Positions 17,233-25,169 of a stretch of 64,000 nt of DNA are shown one piece after another. Position numbers and translations under genes: made by a program. Numbering within the stretch: the first letter of the stretch is position 1; each line of letters begins with the position of its first letter. The stretch spans positions 62,001 through 126,000 of the forward strand of contig JAHBWE010000019.1 in NCBI GenBank assembly GCA_019637155.1. Direction: 5' to 3'. The DNA is from Labilithrix sp. (lineage in GTDB: Bacteria > Myxococcota_A > Polyangia > Polyangiales > Polyangiaceae). Below the pieces are notes generated by a model. That model was not told the DNA's origin. It made no database searches and saw only the letters and a program-made list of their open reading frames with translations.

Positions 17233-17676
17233 TCAGCGCCTCCGCTGCTGCTCGCGCCATTGTTCGGCGCGGAGGAGGGAGGTGACGTCGCCGAGCTTGC
17301 TGGCGAGGTGAGTGAGCGCGTCGTCGAGCGCGAAGACGCCGATGAGGTGGCCCTCCTTGTCGACGACGGGGACGCGGCGGATCCCGTGGCGGCGCATGCG
17401 CGCGAGCACGGCGTCGGCGTCCTCGTGCTCGAGCGCCACGATCGGATCCGGCGTCAGCACGTCGCGCACGTCGAGCGTCTCGAAGTGGGGGACGTCCTTC
17501 GCGACGATCCCGACGACGATGTCGCGGTCGGTGAGGATCCCCATCGGGCGCTTGTCGGGGTTGGTGACGACGACGGCGCCAACGTGATGCGAGCGCATCA
17601 AGCGCGCCGCGTCGACGACCTTGGCGTCGGGCGGGACCGTGACCGCGTCACGTGAGCAGAGCTTGTCGATCTTCAT
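17233..17676 (-). CDS. Two-CBS-domain protein
   Basis: The protein is 147 aa, MKIDKLCSRDAVTVPPDAKVVDAARLMRSHHVGAVVVTNPDKRPMGILTDRDIV then VRDVLTPDPIVALEHEDADAVLARMRRHGIRRVPVVDKEGHLIGVFALDDAL. It is a compact Bateman module that probably binds AMP/ATP. It is the first gene of an operon with the tandem Usp. The start was chosen because the -24/-12 element ends exactly 12 nt before it and the upstream extension (MRGTAPASYER) lies across the promoter. Confidence 0.88.
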   Translation of the reverse strand: MKIDKLCSRDAVTVPPDAKVVDAARLMRSHHVGAVVVTNPDKRPMGILTDRDIVVGIVAKDVPHFETLDVRDVLTPDPIVALEHEDADAVLARMRRHGIRRVPVVDKEGHLIGVFALDDALTHLASKLGDVTSLLRAEQWREQQRRR

Positions 17677-17688
17677 ACGCTCGTACGA

Positions 17689-17718
17689 GGCAGGTGCCGT
17701 GCCGCGCACGATCTGCGC
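17689..17718 (-). promoter_or_regulatory. Sigma-54-like element plus adjoining palindrome (CBS-Usp operon)
   Basis: On the minus strand, CGGCACGGCACCTGCC (17689-17704) is followed by 12 nt and then ATG 17676. GCGCACGATCTGCGC (17704-17718) is a full palindrome match touching the upstream side of the -24 box. Confidence 0.6.
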
Positions 17719-17747
17719 GTCGATGCAACATGCACCGCAGCGCGCCG

Positions 17748-17763
17748 TGGAACGTGGATTGCT
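17748..17763 (+). promoter_or_regulatory. Sigma-54-like element for the 17814 gene
   Basis: TGGAACGTGGATTGCT is a strong match to TGGCACG-N4-TTGCW. Here the leader is long (50 nt to the ATG) and contains a GAGGAG ribosome site. Confidence 0.5.
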
Positions 17764-17813
17764 CGCCTATGTCGCATCGCAGAGCGCCGCGCACGCGGCG
17801 CGAGGAGTCGGTG

Positions 17814-18113
17814 ATGATCATGAGCAAGCCGAAGAAGACCAAGCGCCCTCCGCCCCCGAGGCTCGACGCCGACGACGGCGACGCGTTCCTTCCGGACGTC
17901 GCGCGCTCGCACACGCGTCTCATCGACGACGACGCCGAGTCGTTCGCGGAGGAGTTCATCGCGGAGGTGACCTCGGCCGAGCACGTCGCGGAGGACGCGC
18001 GCGACGACCGCGCCGACGAGGAGGTCGGCGGGCACTACCTCGCCGACTACGCCGTCGCCCTCGACGACGACCCGATCGACCCGGCCGATCCGGCCGAGCG
18101 CTACGCCGATTAG
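17814..18113 (+). CDS. Small acidic protein of unknown function
   Basis: The protein is 99 aa, MIMSKPKKTKRPPPPRLDADDGD onward. A short basic, Pro-rich head is followed by a very acidic body (DDDAESFAEEFIAEVTSAEHVAEDARDDRADEEVGG...DDDPIDPADPAERYAD). No domain is recognised. Acidic, probably disordered proteins of this kind often act as soluble partners or inhibitors, but nothing here fixes the role. GAGGAG precedes the ATG at a good distance. It lies between divergent and co-directional stress genes. Confidence 0.65.
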   Translation: MIMSKPKKTKRPPPPRLDADDGDAFLPDVARSHTRLIDDDAESFAEEFIAEVTSAEHVAEDARDDRADEEVGGHYLADYAVALDDDPIDPADPAERYAD

Positions 18114-18173
18114 CGCACGCCTTGCGCGGCGCGCGCCGCGCTTGCGCCGCGCGCCGCTGGTCGGCTTCTTGCT
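18113..18173 (+). promoter_or_regulatory. Palindrome, GC-rich hairpin and sigma-54-like element upstream of Usp
   Basis: GCGCACGCCTTGCGC (18113-18127) overlaps an 18-bp perfect palindrome, GCGCGGCGCGCGCCGCGC (18124-18141). The hairpin could also end transcription of the preceding gene. TGGTCGGCTTCTTGCT (18158-18173) ends 12 nt before ATG 18186. Confidence 0.6.
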
Positions 18174-18185
18174 CGATGCTCGTGC

Positions 18186-18620
18186 ATGCGCCGCATCGAA
18201 ATGATCCTGGTCCCCATCGATTTCGGCCCTCCGAGCGATCACGCGCTCGACTTCGCGGTCGACCTCGCCGAGTCGCTCGACGCGAAGGTGCACGTCATCT
18301 CCGCGTTCCAGCTCCCGATCGTCGGGTTCCCGGACGGTGTGCTCGTCGCCTCGGCGGACGTGGCGACGCGCCTCGTGCAGTCGACGGAGGCCGCGCTGAA
18401 GCGTGCGGCGGAGCGGCATCGCGATCGCAAGGTCGTGCTCACGACCCACATCGAGCAAGGCGATCCGCGCGAGGTCATCCTCTCGGTCGCGAAGGACGTC
18501 CGCGCGGACCTCATCGTGATGGGCACGCACGGCCGCAAGGGCCTCGCGCGCGCGCTGGTGGGGAGCGTCGCCGAGGCCGTGCTGCGCACCGCCGAGGTCC
18601 CGGTCGTCACGGTCCATTGA
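18186..18620 (+). CDS. Universal stress protein, single domain
   Basis: The protein is 144 aa, starting MRRIEMILVPIDFGPPSDHALDFAVDLAESLDAKVHVISAF. The ATP-binding Usp signature IVMGTHGRKGLARALVGSVAEAVLRTAEVPVVTV is intact (G-2x-G-9x-G-S/T pattern). It is expected to be a cytoplasmic nucleotide-binding stress protein. There is no ribosome site in the 12 nt between the promoter element and the ATG. It has its own predicted promoter and is followed by another Usp gene. Confidence 0.92.
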   Translation: MRRIEMILVPIDFGPPSDHALDFAVDLAESLDAKVHVISAFQLPIVGFPDGVLVASADVATRLVQSTEAALKRAAERHRDRKVVLTTHIEQGDPREVILSVAKDVRADLIVMGTHGRKGLARALVGSVAEAVLRTAEVPVVTVH

Positions 18621-18711
18621 GCGCAGAGTCTGCGCTGCGCCGCGCGGGTTGCGGCTGCCCTTCAGGTCGGGCCGAAAATCGCGCGCAGAATCGAGTGGCG
18701 CATGCCTTGCA
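18621..18711 (+). promoter_or_regulatory. Palindrome and sigma-54-like element upstream of second Usp
   Basis: GCGCAGAGTCTGCGC (18621-18635) is a perfect inverted repeat just after the previous stop. TGGCGCATGCCTTGCA (18696-18711) matches all key -24 and -12 positions and ends 13 nt before ATG 18725. The two are 60 bp apart. Confidence 0.6.
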
Positions 18712-18724
18712 CCGACAGAGCGGC

Positions 18725-19165
18725 ATGAACCCGTTCCGTCACATCCTGGTCCCGGTCGACTTCGGCGATGCTTCGGAGCACGCGGTCGACCTCGCGCTCA
18801 CGCTCGGCACGCGCTTCGACGCGAAGGTCACGCTCCTCCACGTGTCGTGGATGCCGCCCTACTACTACTCGGCGTACGCGGAGGGCGTCTCGTTTCCGAT
18901 CGACGAGATGGAGACGAAGGGGAAGGCGATGCTCGACCAGGCGTTCGCGAAGGCGGTGGAGCGCTACAAGCGCGTCGAGACGATGATGCTGCCCGGCGAT
19001 CCGTGGGAGAAGATCCTCGAGGCGGTGAAGAGCACCGGCGCGGATCTGATCGTGATGGGGACGCACGGCCGTCGCGGCGTCGTGCGCGTGGTCCTCGGGA
19101 GCGTCGCCGAGAAGGTCGTCCGGCACTCGCCGGTCCCGGTCCTGACCGTCGGTCCACGGCGATGA
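18725..19165 (+). CDS. Universal stress protein, single domain
   Basis: The protein is 146 aa, MNPFRHILVPVDFGDASEHAVDLALTLGTRFDAKVTLLHVSWMPPYYYSAYAEG onward. It ends with the ATP-binding pattern IVMGTHGRRGVVRVVLGSVAEKVVRHSPVPVLTV. It is closely related to the Usp at 18186, so the pair may be a local duplication. The stop overlaps the start of the acyltransferase gene (ATGA), giving a two-gene operon. Confidence 0.92.
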   Translation: MNPFRHILVPVDFGDASEHAVDLALTLGTRFDAKVTLLHVSWMPPYYYSAYAEGVSFPIDEMETKGKAMLDQAFAKAVERYKRVETMMLPGDPWEKILEAVKSTGADLIVMGTHGRRGVVRVVLGSVAEKVVRHSPVPVLTVGPRR

Positions 19166-19932
19166 GCCCGGGCCCACGGCGCGCCGAGCGGTACAGCCGT
19201 TTGCTCGACGCCGTCGCGCGCCGTCTTCGTGTGGAGGTGACCGGCGCCGAGCGGCTCCCGCCGGGCCGAGGTCTCATCGTCGCGAACCACGCGTTCGGTT
19301 TCTGGGACCTGGCGCTCGCGCTCGCGCGCATTCGAGCGCTGACGGGCCGTGAGGTCTGGTCGTTGGGTGAGCATCTCTGGTGGCAGATCCCGATCGTGCG
19401 TCGCATCGCGAGGGAGGCGGGCATCGTCGACGGGACGCCCGAGAACGCCGACGCGCTCCTGCGGGAGGACAAGCTCGTGCTGGTGTTGCCGGGCGGGCTT
19501 CGCGAGGCGTTGAAGCCCCGCGAGCTTCGTTATCGGTTGCTATGGGGTCGCCGCTACGGCTTCGTGCGAGCCGCGATGCGCAACGACGCCCCCATCATCC
19601 CGCTCGCGTGCATCGGCGGCGACGACCTGTTCGACATCGTCGGCGACGCGTACGCCCGCGGCCGCCGCTGGCATCTCGGCATCCCGCTCCCGCGCCCGGC
19701 GCATCTGCTTCCCATCCTGCATCCGACGCAGCTCCGCTTCATGGTCGGCGAGCCCATCCCGGTGACCCACCGCGGCAGCGAAAGCGACGCCCGCGCAGTC
19801 CGCAGCCTCCGCCGCGAAGTCGAAGGCGCCATCCACGAAATGCTCGAAGACGAGCTCTCCCGCCGCGCCGGCTTCCCAGTCACGACGCCCCCACACCCAC
19901 CCGCGAACACCGCCCCAGAACCCATCACATGA
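19162..19932 (+). CDS. MGAT/DGAT2-like acyltransferase
   Basis: The protein is 256 aa. It has the acyltransferase histidine block (IVANHAFGFWDLALAL, His then Asp) and the second block LVLVLPGGLREALKPRELRYRLLWGRRYGFVRAAMRNDAPIIPLACIGGDDLFDIVGDAY. The PGGxREAL form is that of the monoacylglycerol/diacylglycerol acyltransferase-like branch rather than PlsC (FPEGTRS). It likely transfers acyl groups to a glycerolipid or wax acceptor at the inner membrane, for storage lipid or membrane remodelling. Coupling to a stress protein suggests use under stress. The C-terminal Pro-rich tail is low in conservation. Confidence 0.8.
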   Translation: MSPGPRRAERYSRLLDAVARRLRVEVTGAERLPPGRGLIVANHAFGFWDLALALARIRALTGREVWSLGEHLWWQIPIVRRIAREAGIVDGTPENADALLREDKLVLVLPGGLREALKPRELRYRLLWGRRYGFVRAAMRNDAPIIPLACIGGDDLFDIVGDAYARGRRWHLGIPLPRPAHLLPILHPTQLRFMVGEPIPVTHRGSESDARAVRSLRREVEGAIHEMLEDELSRRAGFPVTTPPHPPANTAPEPIT

Positions 19933-20005
19933 CGCGCTCACGTTCGCGCATCACGGCGGCTCCGTTGAAGCGACTGGCAAGCGCGCTCCGAGCCCGCCTG
20001 CGCCA

Positions 20006-20541
20006 ATGTTCAAAAGCGTTGAGGAGCGCGAGTGGGAGCGAAATGCATCCGCTTGGTTCGTGGTGCTTGACGGATTTCTGGAGTGACGAGCGCGCGACGA
20101 GGCGAGTGCCCCCTTTGACGGCCCCGCGCCGCGCATGGCGGACACGTGGTGCGCGTTTCGGAAGGGCGACGATTCATTTCGGATCGATGCCCTCGCGCGG
20201 TCGACCTCGAGGCGCTGAAGAGGCTGAAAAATCGCGTGGTACGAGAGGTCATGCGCATCGATGACCTCTCGAACGAACAGCTCCTATCCGCGCTTTGTCG
20301 CGTCCTTGGTGATGAGCGTCGCGCTGTCGCGGCGATGCTCGGATCCGCTGCGCCGGCGTCGCCTGAATGGCCGCTGGCGCTGAACGACGAGCGGACACCG
20401 CGGGAGATCGTTCGCTTTGTGCTCGTTCGGCTTGGGTTTCGTGAGCGAGACGTCGGCACCGCGCTCGCGCGACTGCCCGCGACGGTGTGGTCGGAGCCGC
20501 TCGACGTCGCTGTGTGCACCGCGCTCCGTCTGCTCACGTAG
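20006..20541 (+). pseudogene. Internally deleted copy of the HNH endonuclease gene at 42 kb
   Basis: Bases 20006-20339 are nearly identical to 41983-42316, the 5' part of the HNH gene. Bases from about 20383 to 20541 match its last 150 bp. About 1.4 kb in between, encoding the DUF222-like helical region, the HNH motif and the repeats, is missing. The frame still reads through as MRIDDLSNEQLLSALCRVLGDERRAVAAML joined to DERTPREIVRFVLVRLGFRERDVGTALARLPATVWSEPLDVAVCTALRLLT. Without the HNH motif it cannot cut DNA. Confidence 0.8.
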
Positions 20542-20861
20542 ATCACCCATCCAGAGCGGACGCCGGCGGCGTACGTTCGCCGGTCGTCTCGCAGGCGGAC
20601 TCCGGCGAGAGGAAGCCCGAGCCGTATCGAACGAAGATTTCGCCTGATGCGCGTTACACACGCGATGCGCGAAGGCTGCATCGGCGCCGCGTTCGGGCTC
20701 GCCGACGCTCGTCGCTGTCAATGCCCGCGTTTCGTCGAAGCGTGTCTCGACGATGTTTCGGAAGGGCGGAGAGCCGTCCGTCGCGAGTATGAGGTTCGCG
20801 CTTCAATTGAGCTGCCGATACGGATCGGTGGGAGATACGGTCTGCCTCGCGCGAGGATGCG
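20542..20861. other. Intergenic, no gene seen
   Basis: Short frames here are interrupted and have no recognisable product. Third-position GC is lower than normal for the window, as is usual next to the nuclease copies. It probably belongs to the inserted or decaying segment. Confidence 0.5.
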
Positions 20862-21503
20862 TCAGCGGCGTGCGAAGCTCGCCGAGCGAGGGGCGGTCGA
20901 TAGGCGGCGAATGCCCGACAGGCGGGGGTCGTTCGACTGTGGGACATCGGGCTCGGCGGTGGCGGCGGGCGCGAAGGCGATGAAGAACGGGGCGAGGTCG
21001 TGGTCGAGGGCGGTCCAGTCGGTGCGTTCGTGCACGCGTGAGGTGTCGAGTGGCTCGCCCGTCTTCCAGGCGATCGCGCGCATCATGAGCTTCGTGAAGA
21101 GACCGTAGCGCGGGTACGCGATGGCGCCGCCGGCGGTGACGACGGCGCGGGCAGGGAGCGCTGCGTCGTCGACGAGGGCCTGCGCGATGCGCGCGGCGTT
21201 GCGGCGCGCGCCGAGGTCGGGGTTGGCGGCGGAGTTGCTGACCGAGACGAGGGCGAAAGGTCGCGACGCGAGCGTGTCGCGATAGGTCCGTACGAACCGC
21301 TCGAGCTCCGGCGCGTGGTGTCCGAAGTAGACCGGCGCGACGACGACGTAGCCGTCGTGGCCGTCGAGCTCGGCGCGCGTCGCGAGGCTCGCGCGCACGA
21401 GACGGACCGCATGGCCCTCGCGGCACGCGCGGTCGACGATGTGCTCGGCGATCTTCGCGCTCTGGCCATAGCGGCTCTCGTAGATGACGGCGATGCTGCT
21501 CAT
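20862..21503 (-). CDS. HemG-like flavodoxin (protoporphyrinogen oxidase family)
   Basis: The protein is 213 aa. The N-terminus IAVIYESRYGQSAKIAEHIVDRACREGHAVRLV is the FMN phosphate loop of flavodoxin/HemG proteins. Other flavodoxin-fold segments follow (GYVVVAPVYFGHHAPELERFVRTYRDTLASRPFALVSVSNSAA; GAIAYPRYGLFTKLMMRAIAWKTGEP). True HemG oxidises protoporphyrinogen IX using quinone. The family also includes general quinone-linked flavodoxins, so haem synthesis is only one option. It lies 24 bp downstream of a Usp gene in the same operon. A second copy is at 29662. Confidence 0.82.
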   Translation of the reverse strand: MSSIAVIYESRYGQSAKIAEHIVDRACREGHAVRLVRASLATRAELDGHDGYVVVAPVYFGHHAPELERFVRTYRDTLASRPFALVSVSNSAANPDLGARRNAARIAQALVDDAALPARAVVTAGGAIAYPRYGLFTKLMMRAIAWKTGEPLDTSRVHERTDWTALDHDLAPFFIAFAPAATAEPDVPQSNDPRLSGIRRLSTAPRSASFARR

Positions 21504-21527
21504 GGGACGGCTCCTTTCATGGCGTCG

Positions 21528-21971
21528 TTACTTGCTCGTGACTCGCTCGGGCGCACGGACGACGAGGACCGAGCGATCCGCGTGGTTCACCACCTTCGCC
21601 GCGGTCGTGCCGAGGAAGCGGTCGAGGACGTCGTAGCCGTGCGAGCCGAGGACGATGAGATCGACGTCGTCCTCCCGCGCGGCGCGGCAGATCGCGTCCC
21701 ACGGCGTGCCGGCCTCGACGTGCACACGCAGGACCTTGTCCGCGCCGATCTCGCGCGCCGCCACCTCGAGCGCAGCGCGGGCATGCTCCTCGAGGGTGCG
21801 CGCGAAGTCCGCCGGCGCCATCGTGTACGCATCGACGGGCACGTCGGACGGGACCGTGACGGCACGGAAGAGGACGAGCTCCGCGCCCGTGGCAGCCGCC
21901 AGCTCGGCGGCCGCATGGAGGACGCCGTGATGACGCGGCGAGCCATCGAGCGCGACGAGGATCTTCTTCAT
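21528..21971 (-). CDS. Universal stress protein, single domain
   Basis: The protein is 147 aa from MKKILVALDGSPRHHGVLHAAAELAAATGAELVLFRAV. The signature LIVLGSHGYDVLDRFLGTTAAKVVNHADRSVLVVR has the ATP-binding glycine spacing with Thr in place of Ser. It heads an operon with the HemG-like flavodoxin. The start is set by the -24/-12 element ending 13 nt upstream. The longer upstream frame is a Pro/Arg-rich shadow. Confidence 0.9.
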   Translation of the reverse strand: MKKILVALDGSPRHHGVLHAAAELAAATGAELVLFRAVTVPSDVPVDAYTMAPADFARTLEEHARAALEVAAREIGADKVLRVHVEAGTPWDAICRAAREDDVDLIVLGSHGYDVLDRFLGTTAAKVVNHADRSVLVVRAPERVTSK

Positions 21972-21984
21972 GCGCAGGGTCGAG

Positions 21985-22000
21985 AGCAAGGGCCGGGCCG
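21985..22000 (-). promoter_or_regulatory. Sigma-54-like element (Usp-HemG operon)
   Basis: The minus strand reads CGGCCCGGCCCTTGCT and ends 13 nt before ATG 21971. No GCGCA-type palindrome is found nearby. Confidence 0.5.
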
Positions 22001-22117
22001 GCTCCTCGCGATCCGGCTCGCGTTCCGGCGACCCGTCACGACCACGGCCGGGCCAAGCGCCGCGTGGAGGTTCGGTGGCGGCGGGCGCAAGCGGCGCGTG
22101 CGATGCGCAGGAGTTGC

Positions 22118-22156
22118 GTCGAGGCCACGTCGCCACCCGATGTCGAGGCCACGTCG
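22118..22156. repeat. Two direct copies of GTCGAGGCCACGTCG
   Basis: Exact 15-bp copies lie at 22118-22132 and 22142-22156, 24 bp apart, about 80-110 bp upstream of the dehydrogenase at 22232. They could be operator half-sites. No -24/-12 element was found for that gene. Confidence 0.4.
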
Positions 22157-22231
22157 AAGGTTGCGTCGCGTGGCGGGCCCGCTCCGCGTGGATGGCATGG
22201 CGCGTGGAACGTGCCGGGAAGAGAGGTACTC

Positions 22232-22996
22232 ATGAAACGATTCCAAGGTCAGGTCGCGCTCGTGACGGGGGGCGCTCGCGGTATTGGCGCAGCGACGGCG
22301 CGTCGGCTCGCGGACGAAGGGGCGGCCGTCGTGATCACCGACGTGCTGGACCGTGAAGGAGAGGCGCTCGCCGCCGAGATCCGGCGCGCGGAGGGCCGTG
22401 CGGTCTACGAGCACCTCGACGTGACGTCGGAGGTCGAGTGGGCGCGCGCGATCGATCGCGCGGCGACGCTCGGGAAGGTCACCGTCCTCGTGAACAACGC
22501 GGGCATCGCGTGCAGCGAGGACCTCGAGAGCGAGACGCCCGAGGGCTACGCGAAGGTCATCGCGACGAACCAGACGGGCGCATGGCTCGGGATGAAGGCC
22601 GCCGCGGCGGAGCTCCGGAAGTACGGCGGCTCGATCGTGAACGTGTCGTCGATTTACGGCGCCTCGGGCGGTACGGGCACCTCGTTCGCGTACCACGCGG
22701 CGAAGGGCGCGCTGCGGACGATGACGAAGAACGCGGCGATCCACTGGGCGAAGCAGGGAGTCCGCGTGAACTCGGTTCATCCCGGCTTCGTCAAGACGCC
22801 GATGATCGAGCCGTTCACCGACATGCGAACGGAGGCCGGCCGCGCGCTCGGCGAGTACATCGCAGCGTCCACGCCGATGGCCCGCGTCGGCCGCCCCGAA
22901 GAGGTCGCGGCCGCGATCGCGTTCCTCGCAAGCAGCGACGCCTCGTACGTCACCGGCGCCGAGCTCTACGTCGACGGCGGCTTCACCGCTTGGTGA
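22232..22996 (+). CDS. Short-chain dehydrogenase/reductase (classical SDR)
   Basis: The protein is 254 aa. It has cofactor motif TGGARGIG (12-19), NNAG (88-91), catalytic Ser140, Tyr154 and Lys158 (YHAAK), and the C-terminal YVTGAELYVDGG of classical SDRs. An Asp at the end of beta-2 (VVITDVLD) favours NAD(H) over NADP(H). It is a cytosolic alcohol or ketone oxidoreductase, with substrate unknown. A GAGAGG ribosome site precedes the ATG. It stands alone between divergent and convergent genes. Confidence 0.9.
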   Translation: MKRFQGQVALVTGGARGIGAATARRLADEGAAVVITDVLDREGEALAAEIRRAEGRAVYEHLDVTSEVEWARAIDRAATLGKVTVLVNNAGIACSEDLESETPEGYAKVIATNQTGAWLGMKAAAAELRKYGGSIVNVSSIYGASGGTGTSFAYHAAKGALRTMTKNAAIHWAKQGVRVNSVHPGFVKTPMIEPFTDMRTEAGRALGEYIAASTPMARVGRPEEVAAAIAFLASSDASYVTGAELYVDGGFTAW

Positions 22997-23025
22997 GCGC
23001 GTCGTCGCAGGCCCTTCGCAGACAA

Positions 23026-23059
23026 TAATCAAATTTGATTAAAGGCTCAAATTTGATTA
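23026..23059. promoter_or_regulatory. Two AT-rich palindromes in a convergent intergenic region
   Basis: TAATCAAATTTGATTA (23026-23041) is a perfect 16-bp palindrome. TCAAATTTGA recurs at 23047-23056 with matching right flank TTAG, centres 18 bp apart. Such pairs are typical operators, but the interval lies between the 3' ends of the SDR and Usp genes. Bases 22997-23378 otherwise show no convincing gene. Confidence 0.55.
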
Positions 23060-23378
23060 GCATACAGGGTCGTGGTGTCGAGGCGGGCGGGCGGGGCGCG
23101 CGAGATGGCGGTCGGATGGGTGGGGAGGGCGCGTGCGATACGACCGTCGCATTGTCCCGAGCCCGCCGCCGCATCTCCGCGCGCGAATTCCGGCATGGAG
23201 GCACGGACCACCATGTCGCCGCGTGGTACCGAGCCCGTGTCACCGGATGCTGCGCGAGAACGGTGAGGGCCTTGAGCTCGCCGCCGTACGCCCCCTCGCC
23301 ACCTTCGGATCGGACCGTTGCGGACTCGCCGACACGCAAGGACGCAAAGGACCGCGGACGCGCGATCTCGGCCGGGCG

Positions 23379-23858
23379 TCACGTGGGCGTCGTTGCCGTG
23401 GCTCCGGTGGTGAGGACGGGGATGTTGGATTGGCGCAGGACGCGTTCGGCGGTGCTGCCTAGCACGATGTGGGGGAGGCCGCGGCGGCCGTGGGTGCCCA
23501 TCACGATCAGGTCCGCGTGGTCGGCCGCTGCTGTTGCGAGGATGACGTCGGCTGGGTGCCCGCCTGCGAGCATCGCCTCGCTCCGTGCGTGTCGCTGCCT
23601 CAAGCTCGCCAACCTTCGCTCGAGCGCCGCGCGCGCGGCGGCCTCCACGCCCTCGATCGGCCACGCGAACGCCCCCGCATACACCGGCGGCGGCGCCGTC
23701 CAGACATGGAGCAACGTGATGCGTGCGCCGAACTCCGCCGCCAGCGCTACAGCGAGGTCCTCCGCGTGGCGGGAGGCGTCCTCGAAGTCCGTCGCGACGA
23801 GGATGTGCTTCGGCGCGAAGGGCGCAAAGGGGGCGAACGGCGTGAACGGCGTGGGCAT
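23379..23858 (-). CDS. Universal stress protein with Pro-Phe repeat head
   Basis: The protein is 159 aa. The head MPTPFTPFAPFAPFAPK is encoded by short 9-nt repeats. The Usp domain then starts HILVATDFEDASRHAEDLAVALAAEFGARITLLHVW and ends IVMGTHGRRGLPHIVLGSTAERVLRQSNIPVLTT with the ATP-binding pattern. The start is 7 bp after the stop of the membrane protease gene, so it is the second gene of that operon. The repeat head could vary in length by slippage. Confidence 0.88.
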   Translation of the reverse strand: MPTPFTPFAPFAPFAPKHILVATDFEDASRHAEDLAVALAAEFGARITLLHVWTAPPPVYAGAFAWPIEGVEAAARAALERRLASLRQRHARSEAMLAGGHPADVILATAAADHADLIVMGTHGRRGLPHIVLGSTAERVLRQSNIPVLTTGATATTPT

Positions 23859-23865
23859 CGCGGGC

Positions 23866-25065
23866 TCAGGCCGTGCGCGGCGCGCCGAAGCGGGGCTTGT
23901 CGTTCATGTTCAGCTCGAGCCAGCGCGCGACGTCGGCGCGGGTCAGCATGCCGACGAGGAGGCCCTCGTCGAGCACCGGGAGCTGGTCGACGTTCAGCTC
24001 GCCGAGCTTACGCAGCGCCGCGTGCGCGTTGTCGTTCGGCGACACGACCGCGAGCTCCTCGCGCGGCGTCATGACCTCCGACACCGACGTCGTGTCCCAG
24101 CGGTCCTGCGCGAGCTTGCGCACGTCGGCGACGCAGACGAGGCCCACGAGCCGCTCGCGACCGTCGACGACCGGGAACGCGTGGTCGCTCGAGCGCATGA
24201 ACCAGTCGTTGACGACCTCGCGCACGCTCGTGCCCACCGGCACGACGTAGCCGCTGCGACGCATCAGGTGGCCGACGCGCGTGCCCTCGAGCGCCTCCTC
24301 GACGAGCAGCGCGCCGAAGCTGCGCTCCGCCGCCGAGCTGAGGAACCAGCCGATGAACGCGAGCCAGATGCCGCGCCCCGCTCCCGTGCCGAAGAACGGG
24401 ATCTGCGCGCCGAACGACATCAAGATGCCGAGGAGCACGAACGACCAGCCCACGATCCGCCCCATCATCGTCGCCGCCTCCGTCGCGCGGTGCAGGCTCC
24501 CCGTCGCCCTCCAGACCAGCGCGCGGAGCACGCGACCGCCGTCGAGCGGGAAGCCCGGGATGAGGTTGAACACGCCGACGACGAGGTTCACCGGGCCGAG
24601 CCAGAAGAGCAGCGTCCCGAGCGGACCCAGGCTCGCGAGCGTCGCGACCGGATCGGCCGGATCGACGTGCGAGAGCGTCAGCGTCGCGGTGAAGAGGAAG
24701 AGCACGCCGAGCGTGATGCTCACGAGCGGGCCCGCGACCGCGATCAGGAGCTCGGCCTTCGGCGACGGCGGCTCGCGCTCGAGGTTCGAGACGCCTCCAA
24801 AGAGGAAGAGCCGGATCTCCCGCACCCGCATCCCGAACGCCTGCGCCACGCGCGCGTGGGCGAGCTCGTGCGCGACGACCGACGCGAAGAAGAGCAGCGC
24901 CGCCACGACCGCGAGGACGAAACACGCCCCGCCGCTCCATGACGGGTGCCATTCGTGGAACACCGTCGTGAGGTTCCACGTCAAGAGCAGGAAGATGAGC
25001 CCCCAGCTCCAGTCGACGCCGAGTTGAATCCCGAACAGCTGCCCAAGTCGAAATCCGCCGCGCAT
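23866..25065 (-). CDS. Site-2 protease family M50 metalloprotease with CBS pair
   Basis: The protein is 399 aa. It has six or so membrane helices with the zinc motif HELAH (66-70) and the second metal ligand Asp175 in GFPLDGGRVL. A CBS pair fills about 260-385 (MRRSGYVVPVGTSVREVVNDWFMRSSDHAFPVVDGRERLVGLVCVADV; MTPREELAVVSPNDNAHAALRKLGELNVDQLPVLDEGLLVGMLTRADV). M50 proteases cut transmembrane substrates such as anti-sigma factors. The CBS module presumably gates activity by ATP/AMP level. The start is supported by the promoter element 12 nt upstream. Confidence 0.9.
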   Translation of the reverse strand: MRGGFRLGQLFGIQLGVDWSWGLIFLLLTWNLTTVFHEWHPSWSGGACFVLAVVAALLFFASVVAHELAHARVAQAFGMRVREIRLFLFGGVSNLEREPPSPKAELLIAVAGPLVSITLGVLFLFTATLTLSHVDPADPVATLASLGPLGTLLFWLGPVNLVVGVFNLIPGFPLDGGRVLRALVWRATGSLHRATEAATMMGRIVGWSFVLLGILMSFGAQIPFFGTGAGRGIWLAFIGWFLSSAAERSFGALLVEEALEGTRVGHLMRRSGYVVPVGTSVREVVNDWFMRSSDHAFPVVDGRERLVGLVCVADVRKLAQDRWDTTSVSEVMTPREELAVVSPNDNAHAALRKLGELNVDQLPVLDEGLLVGMLTRADVARWLELNMNDKPRFGAPRTA

Positions 25066-25077
25066 GCACCGCCTCGA

Positions 25078-25150
25078 TGCAACACCGATACCCACGCACC
25101 GTGCGGCGAGACCAGCAGAGGTGCGGAGCGCGCGGGCGCAGAGACCGCGC
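25078..25150 (-). promoter_or_regulatory. Sigma-54-like element and weak palindrome (M50-Usp operon)
   Basis: On the minus strand GGGTATCGGTGTTGCA (25078-25093) ends 12 nt before ATG 25065. GCGCAGAGACCGCGC (25136-25150), one mismatch to the palindrome, is 42 bp further upstream. Confidence 0.5.
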
Positions 25151-25169
25151 CGCGGCGCAAGAGCTGCCG

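Noticed and set aside
22150..22231. Sigma-54 element for the SDR gene
   Set aside because: No GG/GC pair with correct spacing was found. The direct repeats upstream suggest another type of control.
23072..23266. Small plus-strand ORF after the AT palindromes
   Set aside because: No ribosome site, no domain and shadow-like composition. It could still be a remnant.
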